A DNA stretch of 64,000 nt, taken from NCBI RefSeq assembly GCF_019145355.1, contig NZ_JAHSTY010000002.1:992001-1056000 (forward strand), given 5' to 3'. This stretch comes from Pseudomonas azadiae (GTDB lineage Bacteria > Pseudomonadota > Gammaproteobacteria > Pseudomonadales > Pseudomonadaceae). This document shows, in pieces, positions 45,915 through 54,782 of this stretch (its first letter is position 1; every line of letters begins with the position of its first letter). The notes under the pieces are model-generated. The model worked only from the letters and a program-made list of their open reading frames with translations. It was not told the DNA's origin and made no database searches. The translations under genes and the position numbers were made by a program.

Positions 45915-47117
45915 TCAGCTTCCCCGATTGAAGGGAAGCACCACGCCACTGTCGCCCGATTTGATGGCCGGATCGCCGCTGACCATAGACTTCAGCTTCG
46001 CCAGATGGAAGACCGAAGCTTTACCGGACAGATAACGCTCCGGCAGGCCCGCTAGCTTTTCAATATCGTTTGCAGCCAAACCGATATAGCTCGATACCGA
46101 CTCAATCGGCATAACTCCAGAAGACGACAGCAACTCGATGGTACGCTTCAGTAGCCGAGGTTGTTCAGGGGCGCGCGCATCATCACCTGGCTCGGATTTA
46201 GCTCCCCACCTGGCTGACCTGCGCTTGAACAATACGAGCTTTGCATCCGCGTCGATAATCTTGAGAGCCTCGAGACGCATGATCATGGCCGCGACAGAGA
46301 CGCCCCAGCGCTGTTTGAGCAGCAGTAGGCTGTCCAGCGTGACCGGAGTCCTCACATCGGCAGCAAACGTTTCTGCCGGTAGCAGGAAAGCTCCGGCGAA
46401 CCGATGAGCCTGCGACTCCATCAGCTTGTAGCGTTCAGGGTCGGTTGAGCGCTCTATGCCCTTGTGAAGGATGAGATGGCCGAGCTCATGCGCCAGGTCA
46501 AATCGACTGCGAAAGCTATTACCTTTATCGGCCGACAAGAGAATCAATGGCCGTTGAAGTTCGTGACTCCATGCTGAAAGGCCTTCGATTGGCGCGATAC
46601 CGGTTTCTTCTCGCACCACGATAATGCCCGCACCCTCTACAGCTAGTGCCAAATCAGGAATTGCCCGGCGGCCAAGACTCCAGAGGTCTCTGCATTCACT
46701 GGCAGCTTCCTCGATGTCGGAGTTGGCGATTTGCTGAGGATCGGTGAACGACCTCACTGGCAGATTTACGTCCGGAAAATCCACGAATTCGTTCATCGCC
46801 AGCACGATATCCTGCGTCCATTCTAGCCGTGCTTCCAGCATTGCCCTCGCAGAGACGTGCGCGGACGCGTTGCTCCGGAAAAGAGGCAACGAGCCCTTCT
46901 TTGGAAGAGGGCGGGTGAACCATTCAGGGCTGACATTGATGACCTTGGAGAGACTGTCTAGCGCCTCCGCCTCGGGTGCCTGCTGTCCCGACTTCCACTT
47001 GCTGATGGTCGCGGGTGACACGCCGACCATTGCAGCGAGCTGTACTTGCGAAAGCACGCGGGCAGCCAATGCTTGAATCAATCGACCTGGCTGGAAATCT
47101 GTGATGCCCCGGCTCAT
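45915..47117 (-). CDS. Xre-ImmA/IrrE protein (HTH plus metallopeptidase)
   Basis: A 400-residue regulator. The N-terminal Xre HTH is near 10-65 (LSQVQLAAMVGVSPATISKW). The central ImmA/IrrE zinc peptidase has HELGH in RFDLAHELGHLILHKG near 210, followed by ESQAHRFAGAFLLP. The C-terminal segment is unassigned. Such proteins cut a repressor or antitoxin on damage or phage signals. It overlaps the upstream 211-residue gene by 4 nt, suggesting a two-part switch or toxin-antitoxin-like pair. Confidence 0.88.
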   Translation of the reverse strand: MSRGITDFQPGRLIQALAARVLSQVQLAAMVGVSPATISKWKSGQQAPEAEALDSLSKVINVSPEWFTRPLPKKGSLPLFRSNASAHVSARAMLEARLEWTQDIVLAMNEFVDFPDVNLPVRSFTDPQQIANSDIEEAASECRDLWSLGRRAIPDLALAVEGAGIIVVREETGIAPIEGLSAWSHELQRPLILLSADKGNSFRSRFDLAHELGHLILHKGIERSTDPERYKLMESQAHRFAGAFLLPAETFAADVRTPVTLDSLLLLKQRWGVSVAAMIMRLEALKIIDADAKLVLFKRRSARWGAKSEPGDDARAPEQPRLLKRTIELLSSSGVMPIESVSSYIGLAANDIEKLAGLPERYLSGKASVFHLAKLKSMVSGDPAIKSGDSGVVLPFNRGS

Positions 47118-47749
47118 GTTTCTTCCTGTCCTCCAAGCTCGATAATGCCTGGTTTAAGTTTTACTGTTGCGTTGTCGGCTTGTTTCGGTGCTGCTTCATA
47201 GCGATCTAGGAACTGGCTCAAAGGTTCCCGAAACAGCCATCCGTCCATCTTCGGATTGGGCACAGCGATGTAAACCTGCAGTGGTTTTTCAGGATGGTGA
47301 TGCAGTGAACCACTGAAGCGTGCGACGAAGAAAAATGCCCCCGAGGTCACATCCTGAGGCCCAAAAAGGGACGGCTGTACCAGTTGGCTCATGGCTTCGT
47401 TCGCTTCGGCGAGTTCACGTCGGATGATGCTACGAGTGGGTCGATTCCAGTTCGTCGTGTTCATGTTCAAGCGCGCGAATTTAAACATCCCAGCCAGACC
47501 CACTATCACGCGGTTGCCTTGGGGGGAGATCAATTCAGCGTTGGATGCCTCCAACAAGTCGCTGAAGCGCTCGTTCATCAGGATGTGCCGCATGTGCCCC
47601 AGAGCAGTTTTGCGCTGCTTACTCACCTCCTTCGTCACCCCGAAAGCTTGTAGCGCACCGGCAGCAAAGGCGTCTTCGACACCCATCACAAGGTCGCGCG
47701 GAACGTTGGCGATTAGCAAAGCGGCGATGGCGTCTGGGTTTGGGGTCAT
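47114..47749 (-). CDS. Hypothetical partner of the ImmA/IrrE protein
   Basis: A 211-residue soluble protein of no family that I recognise. It has a helical N-terminus (IAALLIANVPRDLVMGVEDA) and a mixed C-terminal half with VYIAVPNPKMDGWLFREPL. It overlaps the Xre-ImmA/IrrE gene by 4 nt, so it is likely its target or effector. The promoter lies in the 146 bp shared with the umuC 3' side. Function inferred from context only. Confidence 0.6.
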   Translation of the reverse strand: MTPNPDAIAALLIANVPRDLVMGVEDAFAAGALQAFGVTKEVSKQRKTALGHMRHILMNERFSDLLEASNAELISPQGNRVIVGLAGMFKFARLNMNTTNWNRPTRSIIRRELAEANEAMSQLVQPSLFGPQDVTSGAFFFVARFSGSLHHHPEKPLQVYIAVPNPKMDGWLFREPLSQFLDRYEAAPKQADNATVKLKPGIIELGGQEET

Positions 47750-47895
47750 TTAGTCATGCTCAGGTTTCGGTTGGCGAGATTATATACCTGAAAAATTTCG
47801 TGTGTGTAGGTTTTTAATGGATTTACATGCTGTGAAGCGCCTTAATATCGGTTTTGCTCATGCCTTCGCTGAAGGGCATAGATGAATCGTGCGTA

Positions 47896-49176
47896 TCATT
47901 TAGCCTTGACCGTCCACAACTGATCTACCTTCGTCGTGTAGCTCTGACTCATCAGCTCCCGACGCATTGCCCAACTGGGAGCCGCAGGCACGCTGGCTAA
48001 ACGCAGCACTCCCTTTCCCCAGCGGCCATTGATCTCATCCAGGACGGTCATCACCTTGTCCGCCGTAACAGGCTGGGAATGTGCAAACAGGTCGTCCGTG
48101 AATTCACCGGGCTGTCGCAAATCCATCAAGAGAACCTCCGCCTTGCTGTACTTGAAGCCCGGTCGGAAGAGGCGATTGACCGCTTCGGTCGCAGCCTTGG
48201 TCATGAGTCGAACATCGTTTGTCGGGTAGGGTAGTTCGACAAGTGCGCCGTTCGCATACTTCGCCTCTTCAGGATTGAACATGCCCGTCCTAATGCTGAC
48301 GCGGATCTTCTTGCACAGCGAGTTTTGCGCTCTGAGATTTTCCGCTGCTCGCTGAGTGTAAGTAGCCACTGCCTCCTTGATAGGTTCTATCTGTGCGAGC
48401 CGGGTTCCAAACATCCGGCTGCAGCAGATTTCCTGTTTGGGTGGGTCAGCGTCACCTAGTTCGAGACAGGGAGTACCGGCGAGTTCGCGTCCCGTCTTTT
48501 CGACCACCACGCTGAATTTCTGGCGAAGCATCGCAGGGTCGGCTTTCGCCAAATCCATGGCCGTCTTGATGCCCATCACTTCAAAGTGAGCTTTCATGCG
48601 CCTCCCGATTCCCCACACCTCACCGACATCAGTGTTGCGCAGCGTCCAATCCCGTTTGAACGGATCGCAGAGATCGACCACACCACCGGTGATATCCAGC
48701 AGCCTTTTGGCGGTATGATTTGCGAGCTTCGCTAGGGTCTTGGTGCGGGCAATACCCACCCCGACTGGAATTCCCGTGCGCTTGAGAAGAGTGGAGCGCA
48801 CATGTCGCCCAAAAGCAGACACATCACCTGGGAGGCCCGTGAGATCGGCGAACGCCTCATCAATGCTGTAAACCTCTAACGCTGGCACCATCGATTCGAT
48901 GATCGTCATGACGCGCTCACTCATGTCGCCATAGAGCGCGTAATTACTGCTGAAGGCCACGATTCCATGCCGGCGTAGATGGTCTTTGATCTGGAAGTAT
49001 GGCTGGCCCATTCTCACAAAAGGTTTGGCGTCGTAGCTGCGCGCAATCACACAGCCGTCGTTGTTGGACAGCACCACGATGGGTGTCTTGGCTAGGTCGG
49101 GTCTGAACACTCGCTCGCAGCTCGCGTAAAACGAGTTGCAGTCAATCAGGGCGAAGACAGGCTCAAGTGTTGTCAT
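47896..49176 (-). CDS. umuC: DNA polymerase V subunit UmuC
   Basis: A 426-residue Y-family polymerase. FALIDCNSFYASCERVFRPD at the start holds the first catalytic Asp, VYSIDEAFADLTG near 98-110 has the second catalytic acidic pair, and GVGIARTKTLAKLANHTAKR follows. The protein copies past damaged DNA with UmuD'. It overlaps umuD by 14 nt and lies under the LexA box at 49618. The C-terminal third is duplicated as a relic at 31987-32485. Confidence 0.93.
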   Translation of the reverse strand: MTTLEPVFALIDCNSFYASCERVFRPDLAKTPIVVLSNNDGCVIARSYDAKPFVRMGQPYFQIKDHLRRHGIVAFSSNYALYGDMSERVMTIIESMVPALEVYSIDEAFADLTGLPGDVSAFGRHVRSTLLKRTGIPVGVGIARTKTLAKLANHTAKRLLDITGGVVDLCDPFKRDWTLRNTDVGEVWGIGRRMKAHFEVMGIKTAMDLAKADPAMLRQKFSVVVEKTGRELAGTPCLELGDADPPKQEICCSRMFGTRLAQIEPIKEAVATYTQRAAENLRAQNSLCKKIRVSIRTGMFNPEEAKYANGALVELPYPTNDVRLMTKAATEAVNRLFRPGFKYSKAEVLLMDLRQPGEFTDDLFAHSQPVTADKVMTVLDEINGRWGKGVLRLASVPAAPSWAMRRELMSQSYTTKVDQLWTVKAK

Positions 49177-49594
49177 GATCGCGCACGCTGTATTTCACCA
49201 CACCCCAGATCACCAGCTCATCGCCCTCCATGACATGTCTTACCGGATATTTCGGATTCTCCGACAGGAGGAGTACGGCGTTCTCACGCAGAAGCAGGCG
49301 CTTGCAGAAAGGCTCCGAGTTCAGCGCGGCGATGACGATATCGCCACTGACCGCATCGATGCTTCGATCAACAACCACCAGATCCCCTGAATAGATTCCG
49401 GCGCCCTGCATGCTATCTCCGTCAATCCTCACCAAGTACACGTGCGGCGCGCGGATATCGAATAGCTCATCGAGGGAAATGTGCTTTTCGATGTGATCAG
49501 CCGCAGGGGAGGGGAAGCCCGCCGGTACCCTGGATGAATAAAGGGGCAGCTTTTTACCGCCAGTAGCGAGAGGGCCGAGGATGGTGACGCTCAT
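49163..49594 (-). CDS. umuD: SOS mutagenesis protein UmuD
   Basis: A 143-residue S24 peptidase. The cleavage site Ala25-Gly26 (RVPAGFPSPAAD), the nucleophile Ser61 in DGDSMQGAG and Lys98 in FCKRLLL are present. RecA-stimulated self-cleavage gives UmuD', the UmuC partner. The LexA box lies 24 bp upstream of the ATG. The gene precedes umuC with a 14-nt overlap. Confidence 0.93.
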   Translation of the reverse strand: MSVTILGPLATGGKKLPLYSSRVPAGFPSPAADHIEKHISLDELFDIRAPHVYLVRIDGDSMQGAGIYSGDLVVVDRSIDAVSGDIVIAALNSEPFCKRLLLRENAVLLLSENPKYPVRHVMEGDELVIWGVVKYSVRDHDNT

Positions 49595-49617
49595 GATGCA
49601 AGCCTTAGATTGGTAGA

Positions 49618-49633
49618 CTGTACGTATATACAG
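49618..49633. promoter_or_regulatory. LexA (SOS) box between umuDC and the SRAP gene
   Basis: CTGTACGTATATACAG matches the consensus CTGT-N8-ACAG exactly. It lies 24 bp upstream of umuD (minus strand) and 61 bp upstream of the SRAP gene (plus strand), so both may be induced by DNA damage. Confidence 0.92.
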
Positions 49634-49693
49634 TTAACGATTTGCTTCGCTTGTGGTCAATCTCATAAGCATCACTATTCGACGGGTGACAGC

Positions 49694-50404
49694 ATGTGCG
49701 GACGCTACTCGATCTACGAATCGATGGATCACTACCTGAAGGAGCTCGCGCCAGAGCAGTTGGTGATCAGCGGCTACGATCTTTGGCCAGTAGAGCGATA
49801 CAACGTCGCACCCTCGACGCGTGTGGAGATCATTCGGCCTGTGGACGACCAATTAAGCGTAGATAAGGTGAAATGGGGATGGTCACCATTTTGGGCGAAA
49901 GGAAAGCGTCCTGACCCGATAAACGCCAGGGTTGAAACAGTCATGACTGGGAAGTTTTTCAATCAGCTCTGGCCAAGCGGTCGTGTACTTGCACCGGCAA
50001 ACGGGTGGTTTGAGTGGGTCAACGATCCGGCTGATCCAAAGAAAAAACAGCCTTACTTCATAACCCTGAAGGAGCAGGCTCCGATGTTCTTCGCTGGGTT
50101 AGCTGAGGTTCACCAAGGCCTGGAGCCAGACCCTAGCGACGGCTTCGTCATCATCACCGCCGCCAGCGATCAAGGGATGGTAGATATTCATGATCGGAAA
50201 CCGCTGGTTTTCGCCCCGGAGCACGCGCGGGAATGGATCGCCTCAGATACTTCACCTGAACGCGCGCGTGAAATCGCGATGGAACACTGCCGGCCTGCTA
50301 CCGATTTTCATTGGTATAAGGTAAGCAAGGCTGTGGGTAGTGTTCGTAATCAGGGCCCAGAATTGGTTAAGCCGCTCTCAGGGGCGTCAGACGTCGATGA
50401 ATGA
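49694..50404 (+). CDS. yedK: SRAP domain protein (YedK/HMCES family)
   Basis: A 236-residue protein that crosslinks to abasic sites in single-stranded DNA. MCGRYSIYE puts the catalytic Cys at position 2. RYNVAPSTRVEII holds the conserved Asn, NARVETV and NGWFEWV (with Glu) line the active site, and the conserved His is in DIHDRKPLVF. The upstream open frame (from 49610) is rejected because Cys2 must follow the initiator Met. Divergent from umuDC across the LexA box. Confidence 0.93.
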   Translation: MCGRYSIYESMDHYLKELAPEQLVISGYDLWPVERYNVAPSTRVEIIRPVDDQLSVDKVKWGWSPFWAKGKRPDPINARVETVMTGKFFNQLWPSGRVLAPANGWFEWVNDPADPKKKQPYFITLKEQAPMFFAGLAEVHQGLEPDPSDGFVIITAASDQGMVDIHDRKPLVFAPEHAREWIASDTSPERAREIAMEHCRPATDFHWYKVSKAVGSVRNQGPELVKPLSGASDVDE

Positions 50405-50660
50405 TCAACCTGAGTCGTACATCCCGTTGGCTGTAGATGTTGATGGACGGCAACTGGAGCGTTGTCCTGCCTGTCCATGAGTAGTTCCCGTCAGCTTTCA
50501 TCAAGAACGGACATCGCTTAGATCAATCACCAGTTTTGACACCCGGCATACCTGAGACCGCCCAGGCAGCGGCTGGTACTGTAGGAGCCATATGGTGGGA
50601 TTATTCGCCCCGAAGAGTTGGACACCATTCGGGTGGCATGGCATAAATTAAGGACAAAAT

Positions 50661-51329
50661 ATGTTCAGCAAATCTCAGGTCATTACCATCCCAGTCCTGA
50701 TCTCATCGGTACTTTTACTCACCGGCTGCCCCCCATCACCGGAATTCACCCGATGGGAACGCACTTCGACCTCTGTAGATGGTGTAAGAGCCGCAATGGC
50801 AGAATGTGGCGACCCTGTGGCAGGGCCACAAAACCATTTCCCAATAAACGAACAGATAATTCACTTTCAATGTATGCAGCGCCTCGGTTTCACCCGCAAG
50901 GACGGCTTTGAATACTGTGAAATAATGGAGAATATGCCAGCCTGCGTCGAAAAAAGGCAGGGTCGTCCGCTCAGTTTGTCGCAGCTCGAAGCGTTTCCGT
51001 TTGTAGAAGATGAAGCATTTCATCCAATCAAGCCTAATTCTGGTCGGGATGAACGTATGCAGGTCTCATGGCGTAAAGCGGGAGCATCACGCCATTTCGA
51101 ATTCGAGGTAGCCAATGATAGTGAAGCCCTGCCAGTGATGTATGCGTGCGGCTATGCGAAACCACTTGGGTCGAATCTGGACGTCGCCAGCATCGGGCGC
51201 ACTGCAGAAGTGCAACGCTGCATGATTGATCATGGCTTTGAGCCCAAAAATAAAATTATGCTTGTTTGCCAGACTTACCCACAAGTGACGGGCTGTTCGT
51301 CGACAACGCCACCGAGTGGATGCAGATAG
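50661..51329 (+). CDS. Predicted lipoprotein
   Basis: A 222-residue predicted lipoprotein with signal ISSVLLLTGC (Cys23), followed by a proline- and cysteine-rich mature part of at least eight cysteines, suggesting disulfides in the periplasm. No family recognised. The start AAAATATGTTC has only a weak ribosome site (AAGGAC upstream). First gene of the small-gene array that fills the rest of the window. Function unknown. Confidence 0.65.
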   Translation: MFSKSQVITIPVLISSVLLLTGCPPSPEFTRWERTSTSVDGVRAAMAECGDPVAGPQNHFPINEQIIHFQCMQRLGFTRKDGFEYCEIMENMPACVEKRQGRPLSLSQLEAFPFVEDEAFHPIKPNSGRDERMQVSWRKAGASRHFEFEVANDSEALPVMYACGYAKPLGSNLDVASIGRTAEVQRCMIDHGFEPKNKIMLVCQTYPQVTGCSSTTPPSGCR

Positions 51330-51390
51330 AGAGCAGAGCCAAGGGGGGCGCTCGTTAGAGATAGAGAGCTCATCGGCCCAGTTGCGTCGT

Positions 51391-51726
51391 CTACATCGAT
51401 TTAACCGATACGACATCCACGTACTTGTACTTCTTCCTAGCAGCCTTCACAGCCTCTTGCTCAGCAAGCAACGAGCTCAACGTATCAGCCTCGTGAATCA
51501 ATTCGATCATTTTCCCTTCAAACTCGTTTCCAACACGTAACGTGACCCTCAGCCTTGGCGTAAATGCTTTCGCCACGTTCTTCTTCACTTGGGGAGCTTC
51601 TGCTGGCTTTGTAGGTACCATTTCTGGCTCAGGCTCCTGTACTTGAGGCGCAGACACCTGGTCTTCGGGCTGAGGCGTACCGAATAGGGCACGACGCATT
51701 TCTTCTTCAGTTAATTCAGAGCTCAT
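51391..51726 (-). CDS. Hypothetical protein with acidic proline-rich N-terminus
   Basis: A 111-residue protein starting at ATG 51726 (MSSELTEEEMRRALFGTPQP). A proline- and glutamate-rich linker (25-50) is followed by a basic, alpha/beta C-terminal half (FTPRLRVTLRVGNEFEGK, ARKKYKYVDVV). No family recognised; the C-terminal half could bind nucleic acid. It is convergent with the lipoprotein gene. Confidence 0.55.
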   Translation of the reverse strand: MSSELTEEEMRRALFGTPQPEDQVSAPQVQEPEPEMVPTKPAEAPQVKKNVAKAFTPRLRVTLRVGNEFEGKMIELIHEADTLSSLLAEQEAVKAARKKYKYVDVVSVKSM

Positions 51727-51812
51727 AGAACATCTCAAAGGGGGCGGTAATCAGCTCGACGAATTCTACTAGGATGGCTGCTCCAGCGTGTCCTCTGGAA
51801 GCATGTATACCC

Positions 51813-51890
51813 ACTGTGAATTCGGGCTACGTGCTCGCAACATTTCAACGTGGTAGTGGGCCTGATAGCGATAAAAATGATGCAACGTAA
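51813..51890 (+). pseudogene. 3' remnant of a paralog of the 27807 gene
   Basis: Codons TVNSGYVLATFQRGSG match TVNSRYVLATFQRSNG near the C-terminus of the protein at 27807-28190, then run to a TAA at 51888. No start codon or upstream part of the gene is left. It shows that genes of this family have been lost here by truncation. Confidence 0.7.
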
Positions 51891-51896
51891 GCTAGG

Positions 51897-52391
51897 CTAT
51901 TGAGGGCTTAAGGGGGCATCGCAATGGTTGTCTGGCTTCGTCTTCGACAACTGAGTGAACTGCTCCAATGCGTTTTGGAAGGCCTCCAATGCGAAGCTTA
52001 CCGGCTTGCTCTCGGCGATCCATTTTGTCGAGATTCCAACTTCCAGTTTGTCCGAAATACTTCGACCGAAGCGCAGCCAGTGTACGGTGTCAGCCTCGAT
52101 TACCTGCTCAGCGACCAAGACGATACAGTCGAAATTCATGTCATCGCTACAGACCAGCAACGGCACGATTGTGGAGCTTCCATCCTCCGCCGGGATGATG
52201 CGACGGTTCGCAAGAGCGTCTTCGTCTTCGTCGATAAGCCAGATCAGAGAAAGACCAAGGCTTGCGACGTCTGACCATTCGAGATGAGTGGACAGCCATT
52301 GCTCAATTCCAATGCCGTCAATCATTAACCATGCGCAAGCGCTCCTGGCGAATCCAGGTCGGTAGTAAGCGGCGCTGATAACTTGATGCAT
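51897..52391 (-). CDS. Hypothetical protein
   Basis: A 164-residue protein starting at ATG 52391 (MHQVISAAYYRPG) after GAAGGACTTCGCG. It is acidic and tryptophan-rich (SLIWLIDEDEDALANRRIIP, VHWLRFGRSISDKLEVG) and soluble. Its size, acidity and setting among likely immunity genes suggest an immunity protein, but no family is recognised. Confidence 0.55.
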   Translation of the reverse strand: MHQVISAAYYRPGFARSACAWLMIDGIGIEQWLSTHLEWSDVASLGLSLIWLIDEDEDALANRRIIPAEDGSSTIVPLLVCSDDMNFDCIVLVAEQVIEADTVHWLRFGRSISDKLEVGISTKWIAESKPVSFALEAFQNALEQFTQLSKTKPDNHCDAPLSPQ

Positions 52392-52658
52392 CGCGAAGTC
52401 CTTCAATGCAGTGCGGCGGTGTCACAGAGAATGATGATACTCCAGTGATATCACCCTACGCGTCAGATCACTACTCTCGGACGCTTGAAGGGCAGCCTAT
52501 ATTGCACCTGGACGGACGCGCAGATTTCAACCTTGGTACAACGATGAGGACGAGGTCGGATTGTGAGCATCTTTTCCCGTCGGGCTTCCCTGACAAGCTG
52601 CTCCTCCGATTGTAATCAGTTACGATCCTGACGACTCATCAACAATCGAGATCGTGTC

Positions 52659-53075
52659 ATGCAAGATGGCTGCTGGCCCTTCCATCTCTTCGGTGCCAAT
52701 TTTGCCACTGAATCCGAGGCGAAGAAATTTGTGTTTGAGCAGTGGGAGCCAGAGCCCCCTGAAAGCGTAAGCGAAGCCGAGTACATTTCGTGGGAAGACC
52801 GCAATCCAACCTGGCGTCTAGCGGAGGAGCTGGGGTTCTCTATGGATTCAGATTTCGTTGAGCTTGCCGGCACCCCACAAGACGTCATAGCGCAAATCCG
52901 CAGTCAGTCCGAGAGAGTGTTGGTCAGCTCTAGGGTAGGAGAGTTCACGCATTTTATAATGGTGGGTTCGAATGCCATCTGGGGTGACCGTCGTTCGACT
53001 TCTACCCAAGTAGAGCCGCTGGTGCGCTTGCCGGAGAGCACTGCAACCATCACATATCTCGGCCTGTTCAACTGA
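52659..53075 (+). CDS. Imm22-like immunity protein candidate
   Basis: A 138-residue acidic protein. The N-terminal pattern HLFGANFATESEAKKFVFEQ and later GFSMDSDFVELAG recall the Imm22 immunity family, which protects against polymorphic toxins; this is a tentative match. The last 34 codons (NAIWGDRRSTSTQVEPLVRL to YLGLFN) recur almost unchanged in a gene fragment at 54511-54623. No toxin gene is adjacent, so this would be an orphan immunity gene. Confidence 0.6.
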   Translation: MQDGCWPFHLFGANFATESEAKKFVFEQWEPEPPESVSEAEYISWEDRNPTWRLAEELGFSMDSDFVELAGTPQDVIAQIRSQSERVLVSSRVGEFTHFIMVGSNAIWGDRRSTSTQVEPLVRLPESTATITYLGLFN

Positions 53076-53183
53076 GCTGACGGCCTCATAGGTTAGGCCC
53101 GTTTTTGACCAGGCGCAGGCACTGGACTAAGGCTAAAATTGTCCTCATTTGGGGCGGATGACGATTCAACCAGACGTGAAATT

Positions 53184-53564
53184 ATGACCAGACAGCTTGT
53201 CTACCAACGAATACGAAATCGAATTGTCGAGCTACTTGAGTGGCTGATCGAGTGCGAGAATGAGCCACCTCGGTGTGGTATGAATGAGTTAATCAATTCA
53301 TGGGAAGATTGGGTGCCAACTCCGTCGCCAAAAGGATACTTCGTCGATCAGGGGTTCACTCCAATGCAGAGCGTTTTTTTGGTAAATGTAAGCGCAGCCA
53401 TCGAGGATTTTTGCGAAGCAACACCTGAACTCATAGAGAACGACGCTGCGGCAATTGCGCTCCCTCAATGGCGCCTTGTCATCGCTGCTGCCAAGCCGAC
53501 GCTATCTGCGATGAAAGCGAGTACCAAAATGTCGGAGGAGAGTGACGACAGGCTCGAGCGTTGA
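53184..53564 (+). CDS. Hypothetical protein
   Basis: A 126-residue protein beginning at ATG 53184 (MTRQLVYQRIRNR). A TTG 15 codons upstream is a weaker alternative. It has the motif GMNELINSWEDWVPTP and an acidic helical C-terminus. It looks like a soluble single-domain protein and could be another immunity protein. No family recognised. Confidence 0.55.
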   Translation: MTRQLVYQRIRNRIVELLEWLIECENEPPRCGMNELINSWEDWVPTPSPKGYFVDQGFTPMQSVFLVNVSAAIEDFCEATPELIENDAAAIALPQWRLVIAAAKPTLSAMKASTKMSEESDDRLER

Positions 53565-53765
53565 GTTGCTGGCTCTTTAAGCAAGGTATTGCGTACGATT
53601 TTGCCAGGGTGCAGCAATCGGTCAGAAATAGGTAAGCGTCCAATCAAGTCATCTACCGATCCAGCTATCAGCACGAGGATGACTGCTTGCCGCCCATGCC
53701 GTAAGGTTCGCTACCAAAATCGCCACAGCCCTCCAGTGGTGGTAATACAGCAAGGAGAGCGAACA

Positions 53766-54386
53766 ATGAACACCTTCAAATCATCAGTTCAAAACGTAGC
53801 TGCGGCCATAGGCCTCATCGCAGCAGTGACAGTCGGCGGATGCGTCATGATCCCTTACGACACGCCGGAATCAAAAGCCCAAATCCAGCGCGATCTGAAA
53901 ATTGCACCATCGGATATTCAAGCCGTATCGGAAACTAACTGGTGCTTGTTCCCATATGGAAGCGAAGGCAGCTGCAGGGCCACTCAAGGCCTGGGAGTGT
54001 TGACCAGCAAAGGCGTGATCCTCAGCCTCTACAACAACCACACCTACACTGAAACCGCACGCATCCTCCCAGAACAAGTGCAGTGCGTGAAGACAGTTGG
54101 TGGTCGCACTGGAGTCGAACCGTTCGTTGTATTCACCAAAGACCGAGCGATCATGCTCGCCGTCATTACGCCGGGTGGGCAAATGAATGTGCCTGTGAAA
54201 GTCAGTTTCTTTGATTATCTGACGAAGCCAGGGCAGCACGTCTTCACTGGGACGGATGGCGGATATGTGCGCAAGTCGGGTCGAAAGCAAACCGTAGGCG
54301 GAATGGTGTCAGGCACTGCCATCCCGTGGCATACAACACTCGACGTAACCGAGGTTTTTAACCCTTGCCCGCAGGTTACAGATTAA
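53766..54386 (+). CDS. Predicted lipoprotein
   Basis: A 206-residue protein starting at ATG 53766 behind AAGGAGAGCGAACA, an excellent ribosome site. The signal sequence AIGLIAAVTVGGC ends in a possible lipobox (VGGC, near Cys26), so it is probably anchored in the envelope. The mature part has several cysteines (NWCLFPYGSEGSCRATQ). No family recognised. The long open frame upstream to 53589 is out of keeping with the signal peptide. Confidence 0.65.
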   Translation: MNTFKSSVQNVAAAIGLIAAVTVGGCVMIPYDTPESKAQIQRDLKIAPSDIQAVSETNWCLFPYGSEGSCRATQGLGVLTSKGVILSLYNNHTYTETARILPEQVQCVKTVGGRTGVEPFVVFTKDRAIMLAVITPGGQMNVPVKVSFFDYLTKPGQHVFTGTDGGYVRKSGRKQTVGGMVSGTAIPWHTTLDVTEVFNPCPQVTD

Positions 54387-54782
54387 CGAGGACTGGCGCG
54401 TTCCATCGCAAGCGGTGCGCGCATGCCGAAGCCCGTAGGTGTGAAGGATGAATGCCCGAAGGGCCGAGCCCCCCGGCGGCTCGGCTCTCGAAAGCCGCCC
54501 TTGAAGAGGCTGGTTTCGAATGCCATCTGGGGCGACCGACGTTCGACCACTACCGATGTAGAGCCGCTGGTGCGCTTACCGGAGAGCACCGCAACCATTT
54601 CATATCTCGGTCTGTTCAACTCAATTGACTGCTCGAAAGGGCATGTCTGCGTTTGCATACGACTGCGCGCTTTCGACCCTAAGCAGTCGGTCTCGGTCAG
54701 CTTGAATAAGGCAGCAAGAAACGGATAGTAAGTGCTGGACGAATTCCAGCCTGATACGACTCCAACTAATAGGAGTTTAACC
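54387..54782. other. Intergenic stretch with gene fragment and repeat
   Basis: About 400 bp. It holds a GC-rich hairpin-prone segment near 54450-54500, the immunity-gene fragment at 54511-54623 and a copy of the motif CTTTCGACCCTAAGCAG at 54670-54686. No intact gene is supported. Confidence 0.6.
54511..54623 (+). pseudogene. 3' fragment of the Imm22-like gene
   Basis: This stretch matches 52965-53075, the last 36 codons of the Imm22-like gene (SNAIWGDRRST to YLGLFN), with only scattered base changes. The stop codon is changed (TCA follows), and the first 100 codons are absent. A relic of a second copy. Confidence 0.82.
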
